Shown one piece after another: positions 14,464 to 22,322 of a stretch of DNA of 23,615 nucleotides (position 1 is the stretch's first letter; the number at the start of each line of letters is the position of its first letter). The notes below the pieces were generated by a model. That model saw nothing but the letters and a program-made list of their open reading frames with translations, was not told the origin of the DNA and searched no databases. The position numbers were made by a program, and so were the translations under genes. The DNA is from a virus. Location of the stretch: positions 1 to 23,615 of the IMG/VR virus record IMGVR_UViG_3300010157_000256. One strand, 5' to 3'.

Positions 14464-15231
14464 TTATGTCCAATATCCTGGGTCTGCGTATTCGCCTATT
14501 GCCAAAGGATTACCTGCAGCGCCGCCATTTACGCCTGTATTTCCGTAGTTAAATATTTTTCTAAAGTCAGGTGTATTTTTGCCATATGCGCTGCCGATAC
14601 CTGCAAAAGCGTTGCCGTAGGCGTTAGACCCGATCATGCCTGCGTTAGCTACGTTACCAGCCTGGCTGATCAAAGCATTGCCAATCGTGTTGGCATTATT
14701 TGCGCCCGCAGCATTGGTCAAATTAGTAGCGGATTGGCCTATGCCAGCCATATTCGCTTGACGGTTGTACAGTTGATTTTTGCTAGCTACGTCAGTGTTG
14801 TAGCTATTAAACGCCCGGTTGTACGCATTGCTGTACTCGCCAGATGCGGCGTTTTGTGCGTAGTCCTGCATAGCCTTGAGCGAAGTGCCCGAAACCAGAC
14901 CGCCACGCCCAGCGTTGTTGCCATGCGCCATAGCCCGTTGTCCTTCTGACAATCGGAACTGGTAGCCTGGGTCGCTGTACATGGCATCGCCGTTAAAGCT
15001 AAACGCGCCCGGCAAGTCACGCGCTGTTCGCTGCATTTCTGCCAGCGCGTTATAACCTGCTTGGCGGTACGGCGCTTGATCTTCGCGCATCTGTTGGTAC
15101 TGCGCGTTTTGAAGCTGGGTTGCCCGGTCAGTAGCCGCGCCAGTTATGTTGGCCGCGTTTTGAGCGGCATCTGCTTGTTGACCTGCGCTAAATAGACCAG
15201 CAGCAGCGGGGACGATAAACGACCAAGGCAT
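14464..15231 (-). CDS. P22 gp7-like DNA transfer / ejection protein
   Basis: 255 residues. A hydrophobic N-terminus (FIVPAAAGLFSAGQQ) is followed by a helical Gln/Ala region, then the recognisable core DPGYQFRLSEGQRAM, RGGLVSGTSLKAM and ASGEYSNAYNRAF, which marks the phage DNA transfer protein group. The C-terminal part is Asn/Gly/Ala-rich with low complexity (TNLTNAAGANNANTIGNAL) and ends DPGYWT. Such proteins are packaged in the head and leave with the DNA to cross the host envelope. The ATG at 15231 has CAGGAG six bases upstream. Identification rests on the DPGYQFRL...RGGL...SGTSLKA pattern. Confidence 0.8.
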   Translation of the reverse strand: MPWSFIVPAAAGLFSAGQQADAAQNAANITGAATDRATQLQNAQYQQMREDQAPYRQAGYNALAEMQRTARDLPGAFSFNGDAMYSDPGYQFRLSEGQRAMAHGNNAGRGGLVSGTSLKAMQDYAQNAASGEYSNAYNRAFNSYNTDVASKNQLYNRQANMAGIGQSATNLTNAAGANNANTIGNALISQAGNVANAGMIGSNAYGNAFAGIGSAYGKNTPDFRKIFNYGNTGVNGGAAGNPLAIGEYADPGYWT

Positions 15232-15234
15232 AAT

Positions 15235-15573
15235 TTACTCCTGAAGGCACTGAGCCAATTCACGGGCTTGCGTGTCATCGCCAGCCACTATTAATACTTC
15301 ATCAATTTCGTCAGTATCGGTGCAATCGGTGGCGTGAATACAGTACCACACAATGTCTGTTAACGATTTTACGCCATGATGTTTATTTGCTTTGATGGTC
15401 AAACAAGCCGGGGCATGAACAATTGATTTGACATCATCAACCATTAGCTCAATTGAACCGCTGGCAAGAATAGATAGGTGGTCAAACTTATGTTTGTGTT
15501 GCACAAGGATATACCCCGCAGATATCCGCGTTTCTTTGGTGTACACGCCAGCGCTGAAGTGATGATAAATCAT
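15235..15573 (-). CDS. Small cupin-fold protein (112 aa)
   Basis: A 112-residue single-domain cupin. VQHKHKFDHLSILASG carries the cupin motif 1 histidines and conserved Gly, and KANKHHGV supplies further His for a metal in motif 2. The short length leaves no room for a second domain. The ending WYCIHATDCTDTDEIDEVL I associate with phage-encoded cupins found among virion genes. The ligand and role are unknown: it could be a structural beta barrel or a metal-dependent enzyme. It lies 3 bases before the ejection gene, in the same operon. The start at 15573 has AAGGG upstream. Confidence 0.8.
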   Translation of the reverse strand: MIYHHFSAGVYTKETRISAGYILVQHKHKFDHLSILASGSIELMVDDVKSIVHAPACLTIKANKHHGVKSLTDIVWYCIHATDCTDTDEIDEVLIVAGDDTQARELAQCLQE

Positions 15574-15587
15574 TCGTTAATACCCTT

Positions 15588-16412
15588 TTACGCCGCTTGC
15601 ATGATGACCCAATTAGTGCCATCTGACACCATTGTCGCCCACTTTCCAACAACAGCGGAAAGAATTGCCGTGCCAGGCGTTGCGCTGTTAATTGGCGCAA
15701 CATTACTTGATGCTGACACCAGCAACTGAGCTTGCAAATTTTTAAACGCAACTTGCCGCCCAACATAAGCAGATGCAGCGGGCAAGGTAACAGTGCAAGT
15801 TGAGCCTGACTTGTTGTTGATTACCCAATATTCAGTATCTGCCAAGGTAAAGTCAGCCGTCTTGGTAACTGGCGCAGAAATAGGTGATGTTGCCCAAGCA
15901 GGCACACCAGCCGCAACGGTCAGCACCTGGCCCGTTGTGCCTACTGGCAGCTTTGCCAGAGTGGTCGTGGTGTCTGCATACAGCACATCGCCAACAGTGT
16001 AGGAAGAATATCCAGTACCTCCGTAGGCGGCGGCTAATTTGCCGCCTAACGCTACATTACCAACAGTACCTGTTGATGGGGTTAACCCTGTTAAACCGCC
16101 TGAAAAACTTAAAACGCCGCCGTTGGCAATAGAAATTGCGCCTACTCCGTTGACAATGGTGATGCCAGTGCTGGCGGTTAAAGTTCTTAACGTGTACCCG
16201 TCCCCGTTGCCGATCAGCAATTGGCCGTTGGCTGGGATGGTGGTTAAGCCTGTACCGCCGCTATTGACGGGAGTAACGCCTGTGCCTGAACCCGTAAGAA
16301 CAAACTGGCTGTAAAAAAATAAGTACCATTCTCGCGTCACCAAACCCGTTCGCTGGTCAAGCAGCGGCACTCGCGGCGCTGTGATCTGATTAGCGTTTGG
16401 AGCTGTGGCCAT
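15588..16412 (-). CDS. Tail fibre-like virion protein (274 aa)
   Basis: The N-terminus (ITAPRVPLLDQRTGLVTREW then YLFFYSQF) is a virion-attachment segment that I associate with structural proteins of freshwater podoviruses. Then come Gly/Thr-rich repeats typical of fibre shafts (VNSGGTGLTTIPANGQLLIG, AAAYGGTGYSSYTVGDVLYA) and a beta-rich C-terminal domain ending TNWVIMQAA. The start ATG (16410-16412) overlaps the stop of the gp10-like gene as TGATG and has no Shine-Dalgarno site, so translation is likely coupled. It may be the tail needle/plug or a short fibre attached to the gp10 hub; I cannot decide which. Confidence 0.7.
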   Translation of the reverse strand: MATAPNANQITAPRVPLLDQRTGLVTREWYLFFYSQFVLTGSGTGVTPVNSGGTGLTTIPANGQLLIGNGDGYTLRTLTASTGITIVNGVGAISIANGGVLSFSGGLTGLTPSTGTVGNVALGGKLAAAYGGTGYSSYTVGDVLYADTTTTLAKLPVGTTGQVLTVAAGVPAWATSPISAPVTKTADFTLADTEYWVINNKSGSTCTVTLPAASAYVGRQVAFKNLQAQLLVSASSNVAPINSATPGTAILSAVVGKWATMVSDGTNWVIMQAA

Positions 16413-17884
16413 CAGGCATTCGTGGGGCTAATGATTAGCTCCGCGCCCATAATGACTGCCTTGACCGGATCTGTTTGAGATACCTCATAAACCCGGTCAC
16501 GCAACTTGACCGTCATGCCTAACTTACGCCAAAAGACGCGGCGGTAATACTCGCCAATTTTGCCCATTTTGGATAAATGCTCGTTAGACCAAGTGTGGCC
16601 GCCATCGTCAGACCAGCGCAGCATGATCTCAGGATCGCTGCCTTGACCGTCGTTTAAGCCAGTGCCTGACTCACAATTGAGCTGTAGGCTGTGTTGGCTT
16701 GAGCGTTTAAGGTTGTTTGTGCCTGTAGGCAATGCCCTCCATGACCGCAGCCACTTCTGGATGCTGCCATTGTCAGCGTACACGTTAAGGTCAAACGTGT
16801 AAATGTTGCCGTTTGAATAGTCACCGACTACTGTATTGCCCCCAAAATTGCACTGGCAGTTGCTGCGATGACGAGTAAATTGTCCCGCCACAGTGTCCCA
16901 GCCTGCACGCTCATGCCAGGCTTGGGTGGCCACATCGTAGACCCAAGTGGCGTTAGCTGACGGGAAAGTCAAAACGTAAAACGAATGGCCTTCCTGTTGG
17001 TAGGTGTAAGCTAAGGCATCCGAGATGTTGCCGTATTGCGCGATGGCGTACTCAATGGCGTGTGTCGATACCCGCTCCGCAGTGTATCCGTTAGCCCGGT
17101 AAACAATACCTTGCCCACGGGCATCTGTTCCCAGCCAGAATAATCTATTGTCTAATTTGGCAACCGAAAATGCGGCCACGCAACCAGTCTCGTTAAACGC
17201 GCCTTGAATGGGCGACAATGGAAAGTTGGCCAACCCTGCGTTGTACCAGACCTCAACAGAATCTGTGCCAAACACCCACATCTGGCGGTGATCGGCGTTG
17301 ACCGCTACCACACCGTCCGGCGAACCATCAGCAGACGCAAAATCCAAGGCGTTAAACACCAGCGGATAGATGTAGTCGCCGTTGGCCGGGTTTACCGTAT
17401 CCACGCTCCAAATCCGCTGGGTGTCTGGCTCGTTAAAAACAAACAAGTTGTCAATGTACGCCACAGTTGCAGCGCCGGGGAAGTTGGCATCAGTAATCTG
17501 ATTAAACGTGTTTGTTGGCTCGTAGTACGTGTAGCTAGGGCCATTGCAAGCAAAGAAGATGACCGCGCCGTTGTCGGCAATGGATACCGGGCCAGTGCCT
17601 GACACATCACCAATCTTGGTGGGCGTAGCGGTTAAACCAGTCAGTTTGTAGACCTCAGTGCCCGATACCACGTAAAAGTCACTGCCATTGGTCTGGTGCG
17701 CCCACAAGCCTCGGATAGGGCCTGTGCCTACGGTCTGTTGAAACTTTAGCCCTGGCGCTCGATTAAAGAACCCGGCGGTCAGACCGTTATCGGGTGTGGC
17801 TTCGGGAAAAAGATTGACGAGCCGATTGTCCGCAGCGTTGATACTGCGTGCGACATAAGACGCGCCCAGAATCGGTGTTTGCAT
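16412..17884 (-). CDS. P22 gp10-like packaged DNA stabilisation / tail hub protein
   Basis: 490 residues, close to P22 gp10 length (472). The opening MQTPILGASYVARSINAADN, RLVNLFPE and the NRAPGLKFQQTVGTGPIRGL segment are typical of the phage stabilisation family. The rest is a series of beta blades (DFYVVSGTEVYKL, IWSVDTV, WVYDVATQAWHERAGW), in line with a propeller-like hub. The protein closes the portal channel after packaging and carries the tail needle and spikes. The start overlaps the stop of the gp4-like gene (TGATG). Neighbours on both sides support the assignment. Confidence 0.85.
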   Translation of the reverse strand: MQTPILGASYVARSINAADNRLVNLFPEATPDNGLTAGFFNRAPGLKFQQTVGTGPIRGLWAHQTNGSDFYVVSGTEVYKLTGLTATPTKIGDVSGTGPVSIADNGAVIFFACNGPSYTYYEPTNTFNQITDANFPGAATVAYIDNLFVFNEPDTQRIWSVDTVNPANGDYIYPLVFNALDFASADGSPDGVVAVNADHRQMWVFGTDSVEVWYNAGLANFPLSPIQGAFNETGCVAAFSVAKLDNRLFWLGTDARGQGIVYRANGYTAERVSTHAIEYAIAQYGNISDALAYTYQQEGHSFYVLTFPSANATWVYDVATQAWHERAGWDTVAGQFTRHRSNCQCNFGGNTVVGDYSNGNIYTFDLNVYADNGSIQKWLRSWRALPTGTNNLKRSSQHSLQLNCESGTGLNDGQGSDPEIMLRWSDDGGHTWSNEHLSKMGKIGEYYRRVFWRKLGMTVKLRDRVYEVSQTDPVKAVIMGAELIISPTNA

Positions 17885-18600
17885 CAGTAATTCCCGGCGT
17901 ACACGTTAAAGCGCTGACGAGTCGCCACAATTGCATACGGCATCGACATAACATCGTCAGGGTTGTTGATGCGCTTCAGATTGCGCTTGCTGGTCATGGC
18001 AATCCGCTGTACTTGAGGGCTTGGCTCAACGCCAAACTCAGGCGCAATTTCCATTGCAAGGTTGTAGACAAACGCCCGCAAATAACCTGGTGGAAACAGC
18101 AATTCAGTTACCAAAGAAGCCGGGTTGCTCAACTCTTCAACTGAAATAAAGTGCCACTCCAACTCCCGTGTAGGTTTTGGATAGATATACATATCAATAT
18201 CAGGATATGTCATGTTGATAAACAACACTTGTGGATACGTGGAAGTGACCGTTTTTACAGCAATACCGTCATACTGCTGTTGATTAATCATTTTTATGCC
18301 GAACGACACATTGGTGCTGGGGTCGCGGAAGTAAGTTGCCTCATCAAGCAAAACGGGGCGATTGCCCACAAAGTTACCCGATGGCCCAAGCGTGCGGCTA
18401 ATTGAGCCTGACGGCCATGTAAACACTTGATCTTGCGTAGAAAAGACAGACAAGCGCTCAGTATTCCAACTGTCGGTCATCTGGTTCAACGCGGTCAACG
18501 CATCTTGCGATGTGGCCGCAGATGGCGTTTCACCTTCAGCTAGCACACCCAGCAACCGTAATGCTCGATTGATCTGGTCACCAGCCGTAAAAGTAGCCAT
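17884..18600 (-). CDS. P22 gp4-like head-tail adaptor (tail accessory factor)
   Basis: 238 residues from the ATG at 18600, which has GGAG seven bases upstream; an in-frame TTG two codons earlier is too close to that site. The features ALRLLGVLAEGETPS, LNQMTDSWNTERLSVF and YIYPKPTRELEWHF are standard for the P22 tail accessory factor gp4 group. The protein binds beneath the portal as the first tail component and allows gp10 to join. P22 gp4 has also been reported to have muralytic activity, but no catalytic motif is evident here. It directly precedes the gp10-like gene, as in P22. Confidence 0.83.
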   Translation of the reverse strand: MATFTAGDQINRALRLLGVLAEGETPSAATSQDALTALNQMTDSWNTERLSVFSTQDQVFTWPSGSISRTLGPSGNFVGNRPVLLDEATYFRDPSTNVSFGIKMINQQQYDGIAVKTVTSTYPQVLFINMTYPDIDMYIYPKPTRELEWHFISVEELSNPASLVTELLFPPGYLRAFVYNLAMEIAPEFGVEPSPQVQRIAMTSKRNLKRINNPDDVMSMPYAIVATRQRFNVYAGNY

Positions 18601-18602
18601 GC

Positions 18603-18794
18603 TCAAACTCCTTCAGTTTCACCTTTGCGGGTGTATTTGCGCTTTACAACCAGTGTATTAACCGCCGCTTCTTCAGAGTTTGAAGGCGTGTCTGGATTGT
18701 AGCGTACCCATCCATTTTTTTCGTCCGCTTCAGCTTCCTGCTCCATTGTGGCAATCTTAGCCCCATGAACCAGGTGAGTCATAACAATGTTCAT
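18603..18794 (-). CDS. Small virion-region protein of unknown function (63 aa)
   Basis: 63 residues with an N-terminal stretch THLVHGAKIATMEQEAEADE, a NGWVRYNPDTP segment and a basic end (KRKYTRKGETEGV). I associate NGWVRYNP-type segments with small proteins in this position of P22-like phages, but know no function. The ATG at 18794 lacks a ribosome site and lies only nine bases after a strong hairpin (18803-18823), so expression may be low. The stop falls just before the gp4-like gene. Confidence 0.65.
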   Translation of the reverse strand: MNIVMTHLVHGAKIATMEQEAEADEKNGWVRYNPDTPSNSEEAAVNTLVVKRKYTRKGETEGV

Positions 18795-18802
18795 GTTTAA
18801 AG

Positions 18803-18823
18803 ACGGGGGTGATTAGCCCCCGT
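18803..18823 (-). terminator. Hairpin after the 138-residue gene
   Basis: On the minus strand ACGGGGG and CCCCCGT pair perfectly (7 bp) around a 7-base loop, starting five bases after the upstream stop codon, followed by CTTTAAAC. The weak T-run suggests a partial terminator or an mRNA 3'-end stabiliser. Confidence 0.55.
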
Positions 18824-18827
18824 TTAA

Positions 18828-19244
18828 TTAAGATGCGCCGTGAATGATGGCGTAATTAATGATGACTGCTTCAGAGTAAGAAGTAGACGCTGTTAAATTT
18901 CGCAACGTGATCAAAGCAGATCCAGCAGCCAAATACGAAACGTATGTGGTGTACGCCCCAGCCGTAGTGCCCGTAGTATTACTAGAAATGCACACAATGA
19001 TCGTGTCATTGATAGAGATCAAGCTATTGGTCAAAATGAAAGACACTGCGGTGGCTCCTGCCAACGCTGCATTGTTCATTGTGATACGGCCAACGCTGTT
19101 ATTCAGCGTCACGCCTGTGGATTTGCTTGTGGCTTGTGTCACAGCACCTTGAGCTGCTGCGCTGTAGCCAATTTCTTGGCTTGCGTAGCAAGTAGTAAAT
19201 TCAGGGTCGCTATACGCAACGCCGACTGCTTGTGTATTTGACAT
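18828..19244 (-). CDS. Small beta-rich virion protein, candidate capsid decoration protein (138 aa)
   Basis: 138 residues from the ATG at 19244 (AGGAT upstream); a longer frame from 19283 would run through the terminator hairpin and is rejected. After a short start (MSNTQAVGVAYSDPEF) comes a beta-sandwich-like domain: VTQATSKSTGVTLNNSVGRI, MNNAALAGATAVSFILTNS, GAYTTYVSYLAAGSALITL, ending EAVIINYAIIHG. The same string of motifs is familiar to me from small phage structural proteins beside coat genes. It lies between two hairpin terminators, two genes after the coat protein. Decoration of the capsid surface is inferred. Confidence 0.65.
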   Translation of the reverse strand: MSNTQAVGVAYSDPEFTTCYASQEIGYSAAAQGAVTQATSKSTGVTLNNSVGRITMNNAALAGATAVSFILTNSLISINDTIIVCISSNTTGTTAGAYTTYVSYLAAGSALITLRNLTASTSYSEAVIINYAIIHGAS

Positions 19245-19263
19245 GATGTTTATCCTGTTAAAA

Positions 19264-19283
19264 ATGGGAGCCGAAGCTCCCAT
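19264..19283 (-). terminator. Rho-independent terminator with UUCG loop
   Basis: On the minus strand ATGGGAGC-TTCG-GCTCCCAT is a perfect 8-bp stem with the very stable C(UUCG)G tetraloop, continued by a T-run (ATTTTTAA). It begins four bases after the stop of the 141-residue gene. This is the clearest terminator in the window. Confidence 0.88.
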
Positions 19284-19287
19284 TTAA

Positions 19288-19713
19288 TTACATACGATAC
19301 AAAGACCAAGCAGCGTCACCTGTCTTGCGTGCGCGGAAAGCTGCCGAAGTGCCAGCAGTTGCGGCAATTGTCATCAAACCTTGCGAACCAGATGAACCGA
19401 TTGACCAACCAGTAGCCGTAGTTACGGTAATAACGCCAGAACTAGAGCCATCGACATTAATGATATTGAAATCAAAACTTGCATTGACGGGCACGCTTGG
19501 GAAAGCTGCGTCCATTAAAGCGCAAGTTGGCAATGTGTATGCCGCTGCGGATGTGCCTGGTGAACCAAGAATAATCTTGGTAGCCAGTTGAGCCGCTGTC
19601 AAAGTTGCAGCGCCTGCGGGGACAGTTGCAGGAGTAGCTTGGGGCTGGAATTGAATTTCAGTCAGATTGCCGTCACCGAGTTGGTAACCGCCAGAACCAT
19701 TAGGTAAAGCCAT
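19288..19713 (-). CDS. Small virion protein next to coat gene, candidate decoration protein (141 aa)
   Basis: 141 residues from the ATG at 19713 with AAGGA upstream; the longer frame from 19761 crosses a hairpin and is rejected. It opens MALPNGSGGYQLGDGNLTEI, then has a Thr/Ala-rich stretch with TLTAAQLATKIILGSP, and beta strands with SFDFNIINVDGSSSGVITV and a final FRARKTGDAAWSLYRM. The fold looks like a small beta barrel. The gene is immediately downstream of the coat gene and framed by two UUCG terminators, fitting an abundant, separately dosed capsid component. No name for the family is known to me. Confidence 0.65.
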   Translation of the reverse strand: MALPNGSGGYQLGDGNLTEIQFQPQATPATVPAGAATLTAAQLATKIILGSPGTSAAAYTLPTCALMDAAFPSVPVNASFDFNIINVDGSSSGVITVTTATGWSIGSSGSQGLMTIAATAGTSAAFRARKTGDAAWSLYRM

Positions 19714-19745
19714 GATAATTTCCTTAAAAAGTGTTATGGAATGAA

Positions 19746-19759
19746 GCCCCCGAAGGGGC
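19746..19759 (-). terminator. Terminator-like hairpin with UUCG loop after the coat gene
   Basis: On the minus strand GCCCC-TTCG-GGGGC forms a 5-bp GC stem with a C(UUCG)G tetraloop, six bases after the coat protein stop, followed by TTCATTCC. The T-run is poor, so readthrough is expected. Confidence 0.65.
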
Positions 19760-19765
19760 ATTCAA

Positions 19766-20968
19766 TTAGCCCCAGAGACGCACGCCCATTTGTGGGCGAA
19801 TGACGCTAAAGCCGTACAGAACGTCGATACGGCAAGGCATACGGTCATTGTTGATGTCGTACTGACGCACAACACGCAAGCTGATACCGTTGTGAACTGC
19901 GCGAGCAGCCATGTCAACACCTTGGGGCAGCAACAGGTCAGCCGTAGCAAACGTGATGGCATCCTTGTGGTAGATCATGTTCTGTGGGTACTGGGTTGAA
20001 GCAGCACCAACAAACACAACAGCCGCGCCGTTAGCAGGCAGAGTGTCAACGGTAGCGAGGGCGTTAGCAGCCGAGTAAATCGCAGCAACAGTCACAGTGA
20101 TAGCAGTGCTAACAGCGGTAGCGTCAGCAGCGGCAACAAACTGGAACAAAGAACCAGTTGATTCACGGGTTTGCGGGTTTACAGAATAAACGCCAGCAAT
20201 CGTAAATACATCACCTTGCTTGACGGTCACGCCAGAACCAACGGTCATTGCAATAGACGTAGCGCCTTCAGCAGTCACAGCAGCGGAAGTTGTGCCGCCA
20301 GTAGCAGCACGCGAACCAGTTGTGAATTGCTTGATTGACTGAGACATATTGATCTCGTCATAGCCCAGAACGCCGGTGCCCATCATGCCGTTTTTGAATT
20401 GCTTGCTGATGGTTTCCGTTGGGTTGAACAGACCTTTCAAACCTTCAACAAGACCAGCGTTAGCGGCAGGGTTGACAGTAGCAAAGCGCGGATTCATTAC
20501 AGCGGCGTTTTCGTTCAGCTTCTGTTGGGCTTGGAGCAGCACCAGCGAAGTTGCTGGGGTTGTACCAGGTGTACCAACGGTGTTACCAATGTACTTGTAG
20601 CTGTTGGCCACGTCAGCGTCGATGGACGATGCCAACTGGCTGATACGGGGTTTCAGTACGCGCTCTGCAAAGTCGTCCAATTGCATGGTCAGTTCAGCAG
20701 ATGTGAAGTTGACACCGATATGCTTTTGGGTGGAGACAGTCAGGGTGGTGTATTGTTCGTTGTCATCCTGAACTTGCAGGGCAGCACCGTCAGTTACCAG
20801 AGCGCGGTCAGGCAGGCGAATACGCAGCGTAGAGCCGATTTTCGCGCCTGCAACAGCAAAGCTGTCGTCGTACTGGCGGTTTACGTTGCGGGTGATCACC
20901 AGGTTGTTCTCGAGGATTTCGAGACTTTTCCGCGTGATCATGTCAATGGTGAGAATACTATTAGCCAT
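19766..20968 (-). CDS. Major capsid protein, P22 coat (gp5) family
   Basis: 400 residues, close to P22 coat protein (430). The opening MANSILTIDMITRKSLEILE, NNLVITRNVNRQYDD, GSTLRIRLPDRALVTDGAA, then KHIGVNFTSAELTM and the C-terminal RVVRQYDINNDRMPCRIDVL are typical of the P22 coat family, which has the HK97 fold with an extra inserted domain. The Ala/Thr-rich centre (about 225-325) may include the I-domain and surface loops. The gene follows the scaffold by 19 bases, has AAGGAC before its ATG and is followed by a hairpin. It builds the icosahedral head. Confidence 0.92.
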   Translation of the reverse strand: MANSILTIDMITRKSLEILENNLVITRNVNRQYDDSFAVAGAKIGSTLRIRLPDRALVTDGAALQVQDDNEQYTTLTVSTQKHIGVNFTSAELTMQLDDFAERVLKPRISQLASSIDADVANSYKYIGNTVGTPGTTPATSLVLLQAQQKLNENAAVMNPRFATVNPAANAGLVEGLKGLFNPTETISKQFKNGMMGTGVLGYDEINMSQSIKQFTTGSRAATGGTTSAAVTAEGATSIAMTVGSGVTVKQGDVFTIAGVYSVNPQTRESTGSLFQFVAAADATAVSTAITVTVAAIYSAANALATVDTLPANGAAVVFVGAASTQYPQNMIYHKDAITFATADLLLPQGVDMAARAVHNGISLRVVRQYDINNDRMPCRIDVLYGFSVIRPQMGVRLWG

Positions 20969-20987
20969 AAAAAGTCCTTAAAAAGAT

Positions 20988-21770
20988 TTAGCGGTTCTGC
21001 GCTTCCCACTTCTTTTGCTGGCGGCGGCGTTCAGCTTCAATCCATTGCGAATCAGTCATGGTCTTGATAGACCGTGGATCCGTAGTGTCATAAGCTGGCG
21101 ATCCCGAAGATCTTGCAGTCACTGGCGAAATAGGCGTTGGTGCAGAAGTTGTTTTCCTAACTGGAGGCGTTGAAACCAATTTGGCTTCAATTTTTCCAAT
21201 CTCTTTCGCCTGGCTCAAGGGTGTCATCCGTGAGATACGTTCCGCTTCCTTGGGGTTTGAGCCGAGATAGTACGCTAACTCAGGCCCAATCTCAGAAGAC
21301 TGGATCGTTTCAGCCATTACGTTCGTGACTGGAAGTTTGGGGTTGTAGGCGACTTGTTCAAAATCGTCGTACTTAGTCCGAGCTTCCTCTTCAAGATCGT
21401 GATAACTTTCAAGAACCGCTGATTGCTGCTTGGCTGCTTCACGTCTAGCGATCAGTTCTTCAGCCTTTGAATATGCCAGTGCTTCCGCATAGGCTTCAGG
21501 GGTTTCAAACTGGTCAACGGATGCGGCTGGTGCAGCTTTCATCACCTGCGTTTCCGCTTGGCGATTTGCTTGCTCTCGTTCCCACTTACGTTGCTCTCTT
21601 GCAAGGCGTTTGCCGATGGCAGCGTCAAGTTCCTCTTGCGAGAATGTCTTGGTTGGCTGTTGTTCAGCTACTACTTCCGGCGTACTTTCAACAACTACAG
21701 GTGTGGCCGTCACATCCGGGGTTGGCGCGGAGTCTACTTCCGCTAGGTTTTGTTGGACTTCTTCAGTCAT
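20988..21770 (-). CDS. Scaffolding protein, P22 gp8-like role
   Basis: 260 residues, charged and mostly helical. A disordered acidic/Pro/Val N-terminus (1-40) leads to TKTFSQEELDAAIGKRLARE, a helix opening common in scaffold proteins, then a long charged coiled region, a Ser/Thr/Pro linker and a basic C-terminal helix (RRRQQKKW). A basic C-terminal helix is what P22 scaffold uses to bind coat protein. It lies directly before the coat gene, as scaffold genes do. It would guide procapsid assembly and then exit. The ATG has AGGA nine bases upstream. Confidence 0.85.
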   Translation of the reverse strand: MTEEVQQNLAEVDSAPTPDVTATPVVVESTPEVVAEQQPTKTFSQEELDAAIGKRLAREQRKWEREQANRQAETQVMKAAPAASVDQFETPEAYAEALAYSKAEELIARREAAKQQSAVLESYHDLEEEARTKYDDFEQVAYNPKLPVTNVMAETIQSSEIGPELAYYLGSNPKEAERISRMTPLSQAKEIGKIEAKLVSTPPVRKTTSAPTPISPVTARSSGSPAYDTTDPRSIKTMTDSQWIEAERRRQQKKWEAQNR

Positions 21771-21791
21771 TTCGGTGAATCCTAAGATTCC

Positions 21792-21807
21792 CTGGTGAGC
21801 GCACCAG
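21792..21807. other. Hairpin between coiled-coil and scaffold genes
   Basis: CTGGTG-AGCG-CACCAG is a perfect 6-bp stem with a 4-base loop in the 54-base gap. On the leftward transcript no T-run follows; a T-run follows a few bases later on the plus strand. It could be a weak terminator, an mRNA processing site or chance. Confidence 0.4.
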
Positions 21808-21824
21808 TACGGTTTTTACTAATA

Positions 21825-22313
21825 TTATGCACTTAATGCAGCGACTTTATCTTGGAATGCTTTAACGCGGGCTTGCAGCGACGATTCTTGTGCATTCAAA
21901 TCAGCCGCACGTTTATCAATATCAGCTTGTTGGCTTGCCAACAAAGCAGTTTTTGCATCTGTGGTTTTTTCGCGTTTAGCCACGTCAGACTCGCGTTTGG
22001 ATAAAGCCAAATTAACAGTTTTTTCTTGGTCAGCAACTTCTTTTTCTTTCGCTACCGCGTTGCTTAATGTAGCTTTAGCGTTGGCAAGCGTTTCAGCAGC
22101 TGCTGCTTGAATTGAAGCGGCAGTTTCTCTGGCTTTTGCAAGTTCTTGTTTGGCTATTTCGCGGTCAGCTACGGCGTTTTCAGCCGCAGATAAAGCGCCT
22201 TGACGAACAGCCAGCTCGTCCCGCAAAGCGGCCATGTTAGCCAAATCTATAGGCAATTGTTTGGTGAAATACTCAACGTAATTCACTGAAGCGGCATCGT
22301 TAGAGACTTGCAT
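21825..22313 (-). CDS. Coiled-coil protein upstream of scaffold (162 aa)
   Basis: 162 residues. After a short non-helical start (MQVSNDAASVNYVEYFTKQL) virtually the whole protein is Ala/Lys/Glu heptad-like helix without Pro or Gly, i.e. one long coiled coil. Repeated themes such as ADREIAKQELAKARE and KRESDVAKREK indicate internal repetition. GAGG lies six bases before the ATG at 22313. Position just before the scaffold suggests a head-assembly or internal structural part. The family is not recognised, and coiled-coil sequences give misleading matches easily. Confidence 0.7.
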   Translation of the reverse strand: MQVSNDAASVNYVEYFTKQLPIDLANMAALRDELAVRQGALSAAENAVADREIAKQELAKARETAASIQAAAAETLANAKATLSNAVAKEKEVADQEKTVNLALSKRESDVAKREKTTDAKTALLASQQADIDKRAADLNAQESSLQARVKAFQDKVAALSA

Positions 22314-22322
22314 TTTGACCTC

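Noticed and set aside
9139-16412. Possible diversity-generating retroelement around the fibre genes
   Set aside because: No reverse transcriptase gene and no template/variable repeat pair was seen in the window.
20399-21067. 222-codon open frame on the plus strand opposite the coat and scaffold genes
   Set aside because: It mirrors codon bias of the well-supported minus-strand genes, spans the gap between them, has no recognisable domain and crosses transcriptional direction of the whole block.
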